From Marinilabiliaceae bacterium (GTDB taxonomy: Bacteria; Bacteroidota; Bacteroidia; Bacteroidales; Marinilabiliaceae), in assembly GCA_009777175.1 (NCBI GenBank), contig WRMI01000013.1:1-57609 (forward strand): a stretch of DNA of 57,609 nucleotides. The letters run 5' to 3'. The notes below the pieces were generated by a model that was not told the DNA's origin, searched no databases, and worked only from the letters and a program-made list of their open reading frames with translations. Made by a program: the position numbers and the translations under genes. Positions 15,566 through 25,375 of the stretch are shown here, in pieces; position 1 is the stretch's first letter, and every line of letters starts with the position of its first letter.

Positions 15566-15811
15566 ATGGAAAAGCATAAGTTTGTAATTAGAACAATTGA
15601 AGAAGGACGTATGGAAAACGGTGAAATGAAACAAGTGTTAGGTGGTGATATAGGATGTAGTGGAACATTTTTTTGCCCACCCGGGTATGAAGTTGATTTC
15701 TGTTTAAACCTTTATAGATACTGTCCTGGAGATTATAGCTATTGTGATGCAATAGCTATGGAATCTTGTTCAGGTGTGTTTAGTATAAAAATACCTTTAC
15801 CAAATACATAA
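15566..15811 (+). CDS. Cysteine-rich double-glycine precursor peptide (putative RiPP)
   Basis: An 81-residue peptide with a charged leader (1-27) ending in VLGG at 24-27, the type of site cut by C39 peptidases, and a core of about 54 residues with six cysteines at 31, 37, 46, 53, 60 and 68. The core is rich in Tyr, Gly and Pro (FFCPPGYE; YRYCPGDYSYC). A radical SAM/SPASM gene follows after an attenuator-like hairpin, and a C39-ABC exporter is downstream, so it should be modified, cleaved after GG and exported. ATG 15566 is used; ATG 15611 (MENGEMKQ) would give a very short leader. The final modification is unknown. Confidence 0.75.
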   Translation: MEKHKFVIRTIEEGRMENGEMKQVLGGDIGCSGTFFCPPGYEVDFCLNLYRYCPGDYSYCDAIAMESCSGVFSIKIPLPNT

Positions 15812-15826
15812 CACAAAAATATTTGT

Positions 15827-15873
15827 AACATTATCCGTACTCGTGAAGAAAGGGTACGGATGGTGTTATTTTT
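15827..15873 (+). terminator. Strong hairpin with T-run between precursor and maturase
   Basis: Arms 15827-15840 and 15854-15867 pair over 14 bp (two G-T wobbles; core ATCCGTAC/GTACGGAT) around a 13-base loop, followed by ATTTTT. It lies 16 bases after the precursor stop and ends 14 bases before the maturase start, a classical position for partial termination that keeps precursor mRNA in excess over enzyme mRNA. Confidence 0.75.
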
Positions 15874-15886
15874 AATGTTAGTAATT

Positions 15887-17191
15887 ATGAAAATATCAAA
15901 ATATACAAAACTCCTTTGCAATGATGGAAGTTATTTTATTTACAATTCGTTATCTAATTATTTTTGTCATATTAACGAAGATTTGTACAATTTCTTAGAA
16001 AATGTTCAAAACAACAATAGTCTTATACTAAGAAAAGAAATAGACCTAGAAAGCGAGAAGATATTATTAACGAAAAACATAATTACAGAAAATGATGATG
16101 ATGATATTTTAAAATATATCTCTATAATAAAAAGAAGACGTAACGTAATTAATCCGCTGTTGTTAACTATAGCTCCCACATTGGAGTGTAATTTTTCTTG
16201 TCCATATTGTTTTGAAACAAAAGAAAAGGGAAAGATGGATGAAAGTACAATTGATAATATTATTCGGTTTGTAAAACACCAAAAATATTTAGAATCAATT
16301 AGCATAACATGGTTCGGTGGCGAGCCGTTATTGTATCCCGATATTATAGAAACAATTACTGAAAGATTGGAAACAGTTTGCCGTTTACCAGTTAGAGGAA
16401 AAATAATTACCAACGGATATTTCTTAGATAAAAAAAATATTGAGTTATTGGAAAGATGTAAAGTAAATGAGATACAACTTACTATAGATGGTTTGAATGA
16501 AACGCATAACAAAATTAAATTTACCTCAAACGATGTCGATACTTTTGGGACTATTATAAATAATATTGATACTTTTTCCAAGCACAACACTTTTGCAAAT
16601 TTAATTATCAGGGTAAATATAGATAAAAACAACTTAAATGAGTTTGGCGCGCTTTTTACCCTTTTGACAGACAAGTATCGTAACTACAAAAACATTTTTA
16701 TAGCTCCAAGTTTTATCATTCAAAACACAAAAAATGCCTGCAAAGATTCTTGTATAATTTCAAATATTGAGAAATTTTCAATAATTAAAGGTTTTTCCAC
16801 AATAATGAAAAATTTAAATCTGATTTATCCTAGCAATAATATTACGGAATGCTCAGCACGAAATCCATCAACATTGGTAATTGCGCCAAATGGTGATTTA
16901 TATAAATGTTGGGAAATAATTGGAAATAGGAATTATAAGATAGGCCAATTAACCAAAGACGGTTTAAATATTACTGACAACACACAATTGAACAGATATT
17001 TATATGGAGCCGACCCTTTTGAAGATGAGCCATGTAAACAATGTTTTTATTTACCAATTTGCGGAGGTGGTTGTCCCCACAAACGTATTGAAAACAAATT
17101 TAACTACAAAAATTATGACTTGTGTATTCATTTTGAAAAAAATATGGAAGATTTTCTATTATTAAGAACTACTTATGAAAATAACATTTAA
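15887..17191 (+). CDS. Radical SAM/SPASM peptide maturase
   Basis: A 434-residue radical SAM enzyme. The [4Fe-4S]-SAM motif CNFSCPYC gives Cys101, Cys105 and Cys108; TWFGGEPLLYP follows as the GGEP SAM-binding motif. The C-terminal SPASM domain has seven cysteines at 322, 341, 383, 386, 392, 396 and 413 (CKQCFYLPICGGGC), enough for two auxiliary clusters. Such enzymes crosslink or oxidise side chains of ribosomal peptides. ATG 15887 (MKISKYTKLL) is chosen; ATG 15860 lies inside the attenuator hairpin. It precedes the protease gene by 11 bases. No ATP-grasp partner is nearby, so this is not a standard grasp-with-spasm locus. Confidence 0.88.
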   Translation: MKISKYTKLLCNDGSYFIYNSLSNYFCHINEDLYNFLENVQNNNSLILRKEIDLESEKILLTKNIITENDDDDILKYISIIKRRRNVINPLLLTIAPTLECNFSCPYCFETKEKGKMDESTIDNIIRFVKHQKYLESISITWFGGEPLLYPDIIETITERLETVCRLPVRGKIITNGYFLDKKNIELLERCKVNEIQLTIDGLNETHNKIKFTSNDVDTFGTIINNIDTFSKHNTFANLIIRVNIDKNNLNEFGALFTLLTDKYRNYKNIFIAPSFIIQNTKNACKDSCIISNIEKFSIIKGFSTIMKNLNLIYPSNNITECSARNPSTLVIAPNGDLYKCWEIIGNRNYKIGQLTKDGLNITDNTQLNRYLYGADPFEDEPCKQCFYLPICGGGCPHKRIENKFNYKNYDLCIHFEKNMEDFLLLRTTYENNI

Positions 17192-17202
17192 ACTTTTTTA
17201 TT

Positions 17203-18756
17203 ATGCAAAAAATATTATTTTTTTCTTTTCTGATTTTTTATTGTTTTGTAAGTACAGCTCAGGATTTTCCCCCCACATTATCCAAGCAGCAAATGTATGA
17301 AGATTTTGACGAATTTCTCTCTATCATCGAAAATGCTAATCCACAATTACCTGTTAGAAAGGCTGTTACAGGAGTCAATCTTTTAGATTCTATAAAATCA
17401 TTGAGACCTAGAATAGAGGATGTTCAGGAATATTTCGAATTTATTAGACTTTTAGATATGTCTTTAAGATATATGTATGATATACACGCTGTTATCGCAA
17501 ATCAGGTTTGGGATTCTTTTGATGACACAACAGGAATAGATACAAAAATAGTTAATAAAATTCGTACTGAATATCGTAAATGGATAAACGAAAGGAATGA
17601 AAAGGGTGGAAGCACTGAGATAGCATATTTTCCATGCAACCCCCCATATATTGATGGAAACTACTATTTGCACGGCGTTTACACTCTTACTAATAAGGAC
17701 TATGATACTTTGGTTCTTAGAAACGCAAAATTAATTTTATATAACGAAAATCCCTACAATGATTATGTTTTGAAAAATAGTCATCGTTTTTTTAATGGAG
17801 ATGTTCGATGGGATTTTAAGAGAAAACAATACTATTGTGTTTCTTCCGCTTTTTTAAGAGAAGGTGAATTAGTCGTAGAAAATGACGATGGTCAATTACT
17901 TAACTTAAATCTAAATTTGTTTTATGGTTTTGACGCACAACAGTTAAGTGATTTTAATCTAAATCAACATCCTGATTTTAAGCACTATATCAATCCTGCA
18001 AAGAAAGAAAAGAGAGTTCTGTATTTTGAAAAGGACAAAATTTTGTATATATATCTTCCTGATATGAATGATACTGAAAACTACGTACCTGAAAAAGTAA
18101 AAGAATTGGGAAATAACAAAGTGATAAACAAGATAATTATTGATGTTAGAGAAAATTTGGGAGGTAGTGATCTTGTTTGGATTGCTTTATTAAAAGCAAT
18201 AGTTGCTGATTCGTTGATTTATGATGCTCAAATGGCATTTTTAAATACAGAATTAATGAAGAAACGATTGGATTTTCATGTAAATGCTTCAAAAGTGCAA
18301 ACATTCGATTGGGCACCTGATGTTGAGTATCTTGTAACTCAATATGTTCCGATTTATTTTGTTCCCGATTCTAATTCTTTAAATTACAGAGGCAAAATTT
18401 ATGTTTTGCAAGATGAAAATGTTTTTTCGGCAGCCCATTCTATTACAAGTTATTGCCGACATATAGATCAATTAGTTTCTGTAGGCGAGCCAACAGGGTT
18501 ATTAGCTGGTTTTGGTTTAGCACCTGTCTTATTTCAATTAAAAAATTCAAAATTTTCATTTCGGTTAGAACCTGTTATTGATGTAACAAAGGTAAATAAT
18601 GCTATTGATATATATCAAGATTTTCCTGAAATTTTAATTGAATTACCTTTTGAAGAAAAACGCAAATATTTAGATTACAAAAAATTTGATATGCAAAATG
18701 AAAACAATCTCTACAAATACGACTATTTATTTAAAAAAGTACTGGAGTTGGAATAA
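17203..18756 (+). CDS. Secreted S41-like protease in the peptide cluster
   Basis: A 517-residue protein with a signal peptide (ILFFSFLIFYCFVSTAQ, cut near 20). The C-terminal half resembles the S41 tail-protease fold: IIIDVRENLGGSD (about 307-319) and a likely nucleophile Ser409 in NVFSAAHSITSY, followed by GEPTGLLAGFG. No PDZ domain is evident. It lies between maturase and exporter, so it may trim the exported peptide in the periplasm or act on it as an immunity/processing factor; this is inference. An inverted paralogue occupies 1-1367, with nearly identical DNA over the last ~150 shared codons. Confidence 0.8.
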   Translation: MQKILFFSFLIFYCFVSTAQDFPPTLSKQQMYEDFDEFLSIIENANPQLPVRKAVTGVNLLDSIKSLRPRIEDVQEYFEFIRLLDMSLRYMYDIHAVIANQVWDSFDDTTGIDTKIVNKIRTEYRKWINERNEKGGSTEIAYFPCNPPYIDGNYYLHGVYTLTNKDYDTLVLRNAKLILYNENPYNDYVLKNSHRFFNGDVRWDFKRKQYYCVSSAFLREGELVVENDDGQLLNLNLNLFYGFDAQQLSDFNLNQHPDFKHYINPAKKEKRVLYFEKDKILYIYLPDMNDTENYVPEKVKELGNNKVINKIIIDVRENLGGSDLVWIALLKAIVADSLIYDAQMAFLNTELMKKRLDFHVNASKVQTFDWAPDVEYLVTQYVPIYFVPDSNSLNYRGKIYVLQDENVFSAAHSITSYCRHIDQLVSVGEPTGLLAGFGLAPVLFQLKNSKFSFRLEPVIDVTKVNNAIDIYQDFPEILIELPFEEKRKYLDYKKFDMQNENNLYKYDYLFKKVLELE

Positions 18757-18808
18757 TTTTTTGCTATTTTTAAAATTTTTTAATGATAAATAGTGGCAAT
18801 GTGAATCC

Positions 18809-21088
18809 ATGAAACCCTTCCCCAACACCAAGCAACCCGATGCAATGGACTGTGGTCCTGCATGCCTGCAAATGGTGGCAAAATATCATGGTCGGCACTA
18901 CTCGCTGCAGACTTTGCGAGAGAGATGCCATATCAACCGTGAGGGAGTTTCTATGCTTGGTATCAGTGATGCGGCTGAGAGCATTGGTTTTCGTTCAATG
19001 GGAGTAAAATTGGGTTTCGATAAGTTGGCAGAAGAAGTACCAACTCCCTTTATTGCACATTGGAATCAAAATCATTTTGTGGTTGTTTATAAAATTGAAA
19101 ATTTTAAACGCAAAAGGCGCAAAGTTTTTTCGCAAAGGGCGCAATTTGATGAAAGTCAAGAATATACACCTTCGCGTAGTAGTAAAAAAATAGAAAAAGT
19201 TTATGTTTCTGACCCTGCAGGTGCTAAAATTGTTTATACCAAAGAAGAGTTTCTAAAATGTTGGGCAACAACCGTTAAAGATGGCGAGCCACAAGGAGTA
19301 TGCCTGCTACTTGAGCCAACTCCCGATTTTTATGCCATGGATGGTGAAAAAATCAATAAATCGGGCTTTTCATTTTTGTTTAACTATCTGCGTCCGCACA
19401 AAAAGTTTGTAGTTCAGTTAATTTTGGGATTATTGGTGGGTACACTGCTACAATTATTATTCCCATTTCTAACACAAGCGGTTGTAGATGTTGGAATTAC
19501 AACTCGCAACATAAATTTTATCTATCTTGTGCTTATTGCACAGTTAATATTGTTTATCAGCCGCATGAGTGTAGAGTTTATTCGGTCGTGGATATTGCTA
19601 CATATCAGTACACGCATAAATATTTCTTTAATAAGCGATTTTTTAATCAAAATGATGCGCTTGCCCATCCGTTTTTTTGATACCAAAATGACAGGCGATA
19701 TAATGCAACGCATCGGCGACCATTCACGTATCCAAAATTTTCTTACGGGACAAACACTATCAGTACTCTTTTCTATGGTTAATCTGCTGATTTTCGGTGC
19801 AGTAATGATGTATTATAATGCCAAAATATTTATGGTATTTTTGGTTGGCAGTTCACTCTATTTTTTGTGGGTATGGATTTTTATGAAACGGCGCCGTGAA
19901 ATCGACCATAAACGTTTTGCGCAGATGTCGTCAAATCAAAGTAATCTGATACAGTTAGTTACAGGAATGCAAGAAATCAAACTTAACAATTGCGAACGAC
20001 AAAAACGGTGGGAATGGGAACGAATACAAGCGCGACTTTTCAGAGTCAACGTGCAAAGTCTTGCATTGGGTCAGTATCAGCAACTTGGCGCAATATTCTT
20101 TAACGAAACAAAAAACATAATCATAACTATAATGGCAGCAACGGCGGTAGTTTACGGAGATATGACGCTTGGTATGATGCTTTCGGTACAATATATTTTG
20201 GGTCAGTTAAACAGTCCCATCGACCAAATGATAGGGTTTATTCACGCTGCGCAAGATGCCAAAATCAGTTTGGAACGTCTTGGCGAAATCCACGGCAAAC
20301 CCGATGAGGAAGACCCCGCTGCAGAACATTTAAACGAAATTACAGGAAAAAATGAACTTACAATCGAAAACTTAACATTTCAATATGATGGTCCACACTC
20401 CCCAAAAGTGTTAGATTCTGTTACAATTCATATTCCCGAAAGCAAAGTAACAGCAATAGTTGGCGCAAGTGGTAGCGGCAAAACTACATTTATAAAAATG
20501 CTTCTTGGATTTTACGATCCCGTTGAGGGTGAAATAAAAGCGGGCGAAACAAGTTTAAAAAACATAAATGTAAATTGGTGGCGCAGTCGTTGCGGAGTTG
20601 TTATGCAGGATGGCTTTATTTTTTCTGATACCATTGCCCGCAATATTTCCGTAAGTGACGAAATAATTGACAAAAAACGTTTGCTTTATGCCGTTAATGT
20701 TGCAAATATTCGCGAGTTTATTGAGGCATTGCCACTTGGTTATAACACTAAAATCGGTCAGGAAGGCAGCGGAATAAGTCAAGGGCAAAAACAGAGGATA
20801 TTAATCGCCCGTGCTGTTTACAAAAATCCTGATTTTATCTTTTTAGACGAGGCAACTAATGCCTTAGATGCAAACAATGAGCGAGTTATAATGGAAAATC
20901 TGAATAAATTTTTTGAGGGCAGGACTGTCGTAGTTGTTGCGCATCGTCTTAGTACCGTCAAGAATGCAGATAATATAATAGTTTTAGAAAAAGGAAAAAT
21001 AATAGAGAGCGGCACCCACGAAGAGTTAGCAAAATTGCAAGGAGCCTATTTTAATTTGGTAAAAAATCAGTTGGAGTTGGGGGAGTAA
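18809..21088 (+). CDS. Peptidase-containing ABC exporter (C39-TM-ATPase)
   Basis: A 759-residue PCAT. The N-terminal C39 peptidase has Gln9, catalytic Cys15 in MDCGPACL, His89 in NQNHFVVVY and Asp in VSDPAG. The membrane domain (about 185-480) has the usual helices. The ATPase has Walker A GASGSGKTT (near 552-560), a variant signature GISQGQKQR, Walker B FIFLDEATNALD and an H-loop VAHRLSTV. It would cut leaders after GG and export the core with the HlyD protein. Between His89 and the Asp, a basic insert (FKRKRRKVFSQRAQF) is encoded by DNA resembling the CGCAAAG intergenic repeat family. Confidence 0.92.
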   Translation: MKPFPNTKQPDAMDCGPACLQMVAKYHGRHYSLQTLRERCHINREGVSMLGISDAAESIGFRSMGVKLGFDKLAEEVPTPFIAHWNQNHFVVVYKIENFKRKRRKVFSQRAQFDESQEYTPSRSSKKIEKVYVSDPAGAKIVYTKEEFLKCWATTVKDGEPQGVCLLLEPTPDFYAMDGEKINKSGFSFLFNYLRPHKKFVVQLILGLLVGTLLQLLFPFLTQAVVDVGITTRNINFIYLVLIAQLILFISRMSVEFIRSWILLHISTRINISLISDFLIKMMRLPIRFFDTKMTGDIMQRIGDHSRIQNFLTGQTLSVLFSMVNLLIFGAVMMYYNAKIFMVFLVGSSLYFLWVWIFMKRRREIDHKRFAQMSSNQSNLIQLVTGMQEIKLNNCERQKRWEWERIQARLFRVNVQSLALGQYQQLGAIFFNETKNIIITIMAATAVVYGDMTLGMMLSVQYILGQLNSPIDQMIGFIHAAQDAKISLERLGEIHGKPDEEDPAAEHLNEITGKNELTIENLTFQYDGPHSPKVLDSVTIHIPESKVTAIVGASGSGKTTFIKMLLGFYDPVEGEIKAGETSLKNINVNWWRSRCGVVMQDGFIFSDTIARNISVSDEIIDKKRLLYAVNVANIREFIEALPLGYNTKIGQEGSGISQGQKQRILIARAVYKNPDFIFLDEATNALDANNERVIMENLNKFFEGRTVVVVAHRLSTVKNADNIIVLEKGKIIESGTHEELAKLQGAYFNLVKNQLELGE

Positions 21089-21089
21089 T

Positions 21090-21344
21090 GGGTAGTGATT
21101 AGTGATTAGTGATTAGTGGTTAGTGAGAACTCCTGACTTTGTAGTTATTATTTTCTTAAATTACAAAGGATTACGAAAATGATACCGCAAACTAAAAATG
21201 TCGCATTTTTTGGATATACTCCGAATTGCGCCATTTGGGCGACCGCAAGGGTATGCCCTTACACGGGGTTATCTACGTTGCACTCGTATCGAGTGCAACT
21301 GTGTGGGATGTCCTGAGGGCTGTAATTTTGTTAGAAAATTTGTT
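21090..21344. repeat. GTGATTA array and family B repeat, copy 3
   Basis: A run of GTGATTA/GTGGTTA units at about 21090-21124 is followed by AACTCCTGACTT (a recurring 12-mer) and, from about 21200, a family B copy with GACCGCAAGGGTATGCCC core and a CGTATCGAGTGCAACTG end. No gene. Confidence 0.7.
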
Positions 21345-22073
21345 TTAAGATTTTATTATAACGTCAATTATAGTCCCAACGATTCCAATTAAAATGCCAA
21401 ATATAAACGACCCCAAAATAAATGAGAGAAGTGCCTTTATATAACTTTTCGCTTTTTTTCTGTCAAAAAATTGCCCAATCGCCCACGTGAAATAAAATAT
21501 TCCAATATAAGTTGAAATTTGTATCAGACTGATATGCGTTATTCCTTGAATAATTGCGGCAATAGAAATAAATAGATTTGTTATTCCTGTAACAAAACAC
21601 AAGAGAATAAAAATTTCATAAATATTATAAGACGCTTTTTTGAAACATAATTTTACACAAAACGCTACAAAAAATCCTGTTATCAGATTAGCATACCCTA
21701 CATATTCTATTAACATCCAATTTATAATAAGACCTGCTGTGGAGCCTACCAACTCGTCAGATTGCTGGTAATAATCGTTAGCGCTAATGTTAAAGATGTA
21801 GTTTACAAGCGTGTAAATCAATGAAGTAATAACGACAAAAGTAATGGGTTTTACAAACCGATACCTATCTTCTGTAATAAAGCGCCTTACACTATCTCCG
21901 GGATTGAGAAGCATTTTATTTATTGTGTATAACATTCCTCTACTTGCAAAAAAAAAGTCGACAATTTCATTAATAAGATATTGACCGTCAATTTTTTTCA
22001 ATTTTGAGGGGTATCCGCAATTGGAACAATAATTCCCAATAACTTGCTCGTTACATTTTTTACAACTAATCAT
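21345..22073 (-). CDS. DUF3667 membrane protein with zinc ribbon
   Basis: A 242-residue protein. The N-terminus holds a zinc ribbon with Cys4, Cys7, Cys16 and Cys19 (CKKC...YCSNCGY), followed by the DUF3667 signature: EIVDFFFASRGMLYTINKML and LLNPGDSVRRFITEDRYRFV. Four to five membrane helices follow. The family is widespread in Bacteroidota and of unknown role. A box at 22158-22165 provides its own promoter, so it is not part of the export operon, which runs on the opposite strand. Confidence 0.82.
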   Translation of the reverse strand: MISCKKCNEQVIGNYCSNCGYPSKLKKIDGQYLINEIVDFFFASRGMLYTINKMLLNPGDSVRRFITEDRYRFVKPITFVVITSLIYTLVNYIFNISANDYYQQSDELVGSTAGLIINWMLIEYVGYANLITGFFVAFCVKLCFKKASYNIYEIFILLCFVTGITNLFISIAAIIQGITHISLIQISTYIGIFYFTWAIGQFFDRKKAKSYIKALLSFILGSFIFGILIGIVGTIIDVIIKS

Positions 22074-22157
22074 CTCGTTTTCAATATTTTTGTATAAATT
22101 TATTTGTTGTCGGTATGTAGCCTAAAAAGTCGGAAACGCTACTAAATTTTTTCTTTG

Positions 22158-22165
22158 CAAAATTA
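22158..22165 (-). promoter_or_regulatory. -7 box for the DUF3667 gene
   Basis: The minus strand reads TAATTTTG, 85 bases upstream of the ATG at 22073. Confidence 0.5.
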
Positions 22166-22433
22166 GATAAAATTTTTGAATTGCAAATATTAAATAGATA
22201 AAATTTTATATAAATTTTCTTGCCCACTTGCGTTTCTGTTCCTCGGACAATCTGTCGTATTGTAACTTTTTTTATATTTTTTTACATAAATTTTTATTTT
22301 TTCTTAAATTTTATCTACTTTTGCACTTTATTTTAATATGAAATTTTTATTACAAAAAATTTGGGTACTTACCTAAATGATTATGTTTCAAATAATTAGT
22401 GTTCGTTCGTGTAATTCGTGGCTAAAATAACCG
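22166..22433. other. Divergent intergenic region between DUF3667 and gldB-like genes
   Basis: Very AT-rich. It contains the gldB-side TACTTTTG box (22316-22323) and, just before the gldB start, a GTTCGTGTAATTCGTGGCTAA repeat fragment of the family found at many gene borders. Nothing else is seen. Confidence 0.5.
22316..22323 (+). promoter_or_regulatory. -7 box for the gldB-like gene
   Basis: TACTTTTG, giving a leader of about 105 bases that contains the dispersed TTCGTGGCTAA repeat. Confidence 0.5.
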
Positions 22434-23450
22434 ATGAAAAAAAACATTTTTTTTATTTTATTAGTGATGTTTTCTCTTGCATCTCTCTATTCTTGCAAAG
22501 AACGTCCTCCAAGCGTTAGGAATATTGACGTAGATTTCAAATTAATTCCTTTTTACGAAGATCTCTTTTCTATTGAACCATACTTTCAAAATATTGGAAA
22601 TGAGAAACAAAGGTTAATTGAGCAATATGGAGATTATTTCGAAACATACTGCACAAGAATAATAGGGACAAGTCCGTTAGATGACGAAGATTTTGTGAAA
22701 AATATGGCATTCTTTTTGAGTTATGAGGCAAATCAGGAAGTTGCAGACACATGCAAAAAATATTTTAGCAACCTGAATAAACTAGAAAAAGAAATCAAAC
22801 AGGCATTCAAATATTATAAATATTATTTCCCCGAAACAATTATACCCGATGTTTACCTTCATATTTCGGGTTTTAATCAGCAGGCAATAGCAGTTGATTC
22901 CTTTTGGGTGTCGGTTAGTATTGAAAGTTATTTGGGAAAAGATTGTGTTTTTTATGAATGGCTTGGTATCTATCAATATATGCGTACAAAAATGACGCCC
23001 GAAAAAATTGTCCCCGACATTATGAAAGGTTTAGCAATGACCGACTACGAATATAACGATTCTATTGATGATTTACTTAGTAGAATGATTTACAGTGGAA
23101 TGATTCTTTATTTTGTAAAAAAAACAAACCCAAAACTTGACGAAGAATTCTTAATGGATATGACATCAAAAGAGCTGAAATGGTGCAAAAAATTTGAAAG
23201 AGCAATGTGGGCATCAATTGTAGAAAAAAAACATCTTTATAGCACCGACAGGATGATTATGCAAAAATATGTGTACGATGCACCTTTTTCTTACTATTTT
23301 GGGCAAGATTCTCCCGGAAGAGCAGCCCATTTTGTTGGTCTCAAAATTATAGAATCTTATTTAAAAAGAAACCCCGATGTAACTCTTTCGCAGTTGATGA
23401 CAAGAAACGACTATCATAAAATTTTTTTAGAATCAGGATATAGACCCTAA
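22434..23450 (+). CDS. gldB: GldB-like gliding-motility lipoprotein
   Basis: A 338-residue lipoprotein with lipobox LYSC (Cys21). The sequence follows the GldB pattern: an early FYEDLFSIEPYF, a central YYFPETIIPDVYLHISGFNQ, and a C-terminal LKRNPDVTLSQLMTRNDYHK ending FLESGYRP. GldB is required for gliding in flavobacteria, but homologues also occur in non-gliding Bacteroidota, so motility cannot be concluded. The partial T9SS cargo at the right edge is consistent with a type IX secretion system elsewhere in the genome. Confidence 0.75.
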   Translation: MKKNIFFILLVMFSLASLYSCKERPPSVRNIDVDFKLIPFYEDLFSIEPYFQNIGNEKQRLIEQYGDYFETYCTRIIGTSPLDDEDFVKNMAFFLSYEANQEVADTCKKYFSNLNKLEKEIKQAFKYYKYYFPETIIPDVYLHISGFNQQAIAVDSFWVSVSIESYLGKDCVFYEWLGIYQYMRTKMTPEKIVPDIMKGLAMTDYEYNDSIDDLLSRMIYSGMILYFVKKTNPKLDEEFLMDMTSKELKWCKKFERAMWASIVEKKHLYSTDRMIMQKYVYDAPFSYYFGQDSPGRAAHFVGLKIIESYLKRNPDVTLSQLMTRNDYHKIFLESGYRP

Positions 23451-23569
23451 TAAAAAAACTTAAAAATTTTTAAAAAAATTAGTAAGATATACAATAATAT
23501 ACAATAAAATTAGTTATATGATTTTTAATATACAATAAAATTTTTGATAATATTTAATACATTTTCATT

Positions 23570-25333
23570 ATGAATATTTTTGATAACATGAGGCTGAAAA
23601 CCAAACTAAACATTGGTTTTCGTGGTTTAATAATTTTTGTGGCATTGACCGGTATTACGACTTTTTTTACGATGCAGTTACTTAAGAGCCTTAATACCAG
23701 ATTGATTGATATCCACTCCCTACGGTCTGTCTTTGAGGAGTCTCGACATGGAACTACGCATATAAGAGGTACGAGAGACCTTGCCACGCTTCCTCAGACC
23801 AATGAAAACATCGCTTACACGATAGCTACTTTGAACATGTTTGCCGAAAATTTGGCATCCGAAAAGAACAAAGATATGGTAAACGAGGGAATAAAAGAGA
23901 TGATTAATTTTCAAGAGGCTCTTTCCCAAATTGCGAAAAAGATTGTCGAAATAGACAAAAACGTCGAAATCTTTGCGCAATATACAAGCGAAATTGAAAC
24001 AATGTTAGAAAGAACAGCAACAACACGCGCACCATTTCTTGCTTGTTCTGAAATCTCTAAAGCAAATAATACTTTAAGCCGATACGTATGTTCTTATGGT
24101 AAACCTGAATATGAAAGAGATGTGGAAAAATTTTTAAATAAATTCAGGGATATTGTTACAGGACAAAGAATTACAGAATTGGAAAAATATGTTGACTTAT
24201 TTGGTAATTTATGGAAAGAAATCAAAAATAATGTCGAAGAAGAAAATCAACTTTATCAATCGTTAATAACGAGTTCTCAAAAATGTGTCGTTTTTACAGA
24301 AAAAACTTTTAACGGCGTTAGTGCTGCTTTGATACGTATAATTAACCTGTTTATCGGGTTGGCGGCTATTGTTACAATAAGTATTGTTGTATTAGGAATA
24401 ATTTTTTCAAATTTAATTATGCGGTCAATAATGATTGCCATAAGGAAATGCCTTACTGCAATTACAAAAGTAGCCAATGGAGACCTTACCATACAATTCG
24501 ATGCTGACTCCCTAAAAAGAAAAGATGAGTTTGGCCAATTACTTAACGCTTTAGACAATATGGTGTCCACAAATCGAAGTTTAATAACTGAAATAATCGA
24601 TTCGGTAGCAATCATCAAAGATGCAGGAAATATTATGAACGTTAATTCTCAAATTCTTTCAGAAGGAGCAAATGAACAAGCTTCTTCAATCGAGGAAGTT
24701 TCTAGCTCAATGGAGGAGATGGCAGCAAATATTCAACAAAATAGTGAAAATGCACAACACTCCAACACTATTGCAAGCAGAATAACAGAAGGATTGAACA
24801 AAGTTACGGTTGCTTCACGTGATAATCACCGTCAAATGAAAGAAGTATCAGGAAAAATCACTATTATCAATGAAATAGCATCACAAACCAATATCCTTGC
24901 GTTAAATGCAGCCGTTGAAGCCGCACGTGCGGGAGAGCATGGACGTGGTTTCGCTGTTGTTGCATCTGAAGTTAGAAAGCTTGCTGAACGAAGTAAATCA
25001 GCCGCCGACGAAATTATTGCACTCGCAAACGGAGCCGTTAATGTTGCTGAAGTTTCCGGCGGACTCCTGAATGCAACATTACCTGACATCGACAAAACAA
25101 TTGAACTTGTTAAAGAAATTGCTTCAGCAAGTTACGAACAAAATTTAGGCGCAAGTCAAATTAATAATGCAATACAACAACTTAATAATATTGCACAGCA
25201 AAATGCTGCTTCAAGCGAAGAATTGGCAAGTAATGCAAATATTCTGAGCGAACAAGCAGATATTTTGAATCAATCTGTCAGTATCTTTTTAATTGACCAA
25301 AGAGAAGCCGGAAAAAAAGGGCTGAGAAAGTAG
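23570..25333 (+). CDS. Methyl-accepting chemotaxis protein, four-helix-bundle sensor
   Basis: A 587-residue chemoreceptor. Membrane helices at about 16-38 and 256-284 enclose a helical periplasmic sensor of ~215 residues (4HB/HBM type, many heptads, two Cys). HAMP follows ([20 protein letters not shown]), then the signalling coiled coil with the invariant tip at about 433-475 ([20 protein letters not shown]). Upstream, a GATATACAATAA-type sequence recurs three times between 23483 and 23537. No che genes are in the window. Confidence 0.92.
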   Translation: MNIFDNMRLKTKLNIGFRGLIIFVALTGITTFFTMQLLKSLNTRLIDIHSLRSVFEESRHGTTHIRGTRDLATLPQTNENIAYTIATLNMFAENLASEKNKDMVNEGIKEMINFQEALSQIAKKIVEIDKNVEIFAQYTSEIETMLERTATTRAPFLACSEISKANNTLSRYVCSYGKPEYERDVEKFLNKFRDIVTGQRITELEKYVDLFGNLWKEIKNNVEEENQLYQSLITSSQKCVVFTEKTFNGVSAALIRIINLFIGLAAIVTISIVVLGIIFSNLIMRSIMIAIRKCLTAITKVANGDLTIQFDADSLKRKDEFGQLLNALDNMVSTNRSLITEIIDSVAIIKDAGNIMNVNSQILSEGANEQASSIEEVSSSMEEMAANIQQNSENAQHSNTIASRITEGLNKVTVASRDNHRQMKEVSGKITIINEIASQTNILALNAAVEAARAGEHGRGFAVVASEVRKLAERSKSAADEIIALANGAVNVAEVSGGLLNATLPDIDKTIELVKEIASASYEQNLGASQINNAIQQLNNIAQQNAASSEELASNANILSEQADILNQSVSIFLIDQREAGKKGLRK

Positions 25334-25375
25334 AATTAATAAATGTTTTTTAATAATAACAATAAAAATTGTAAA

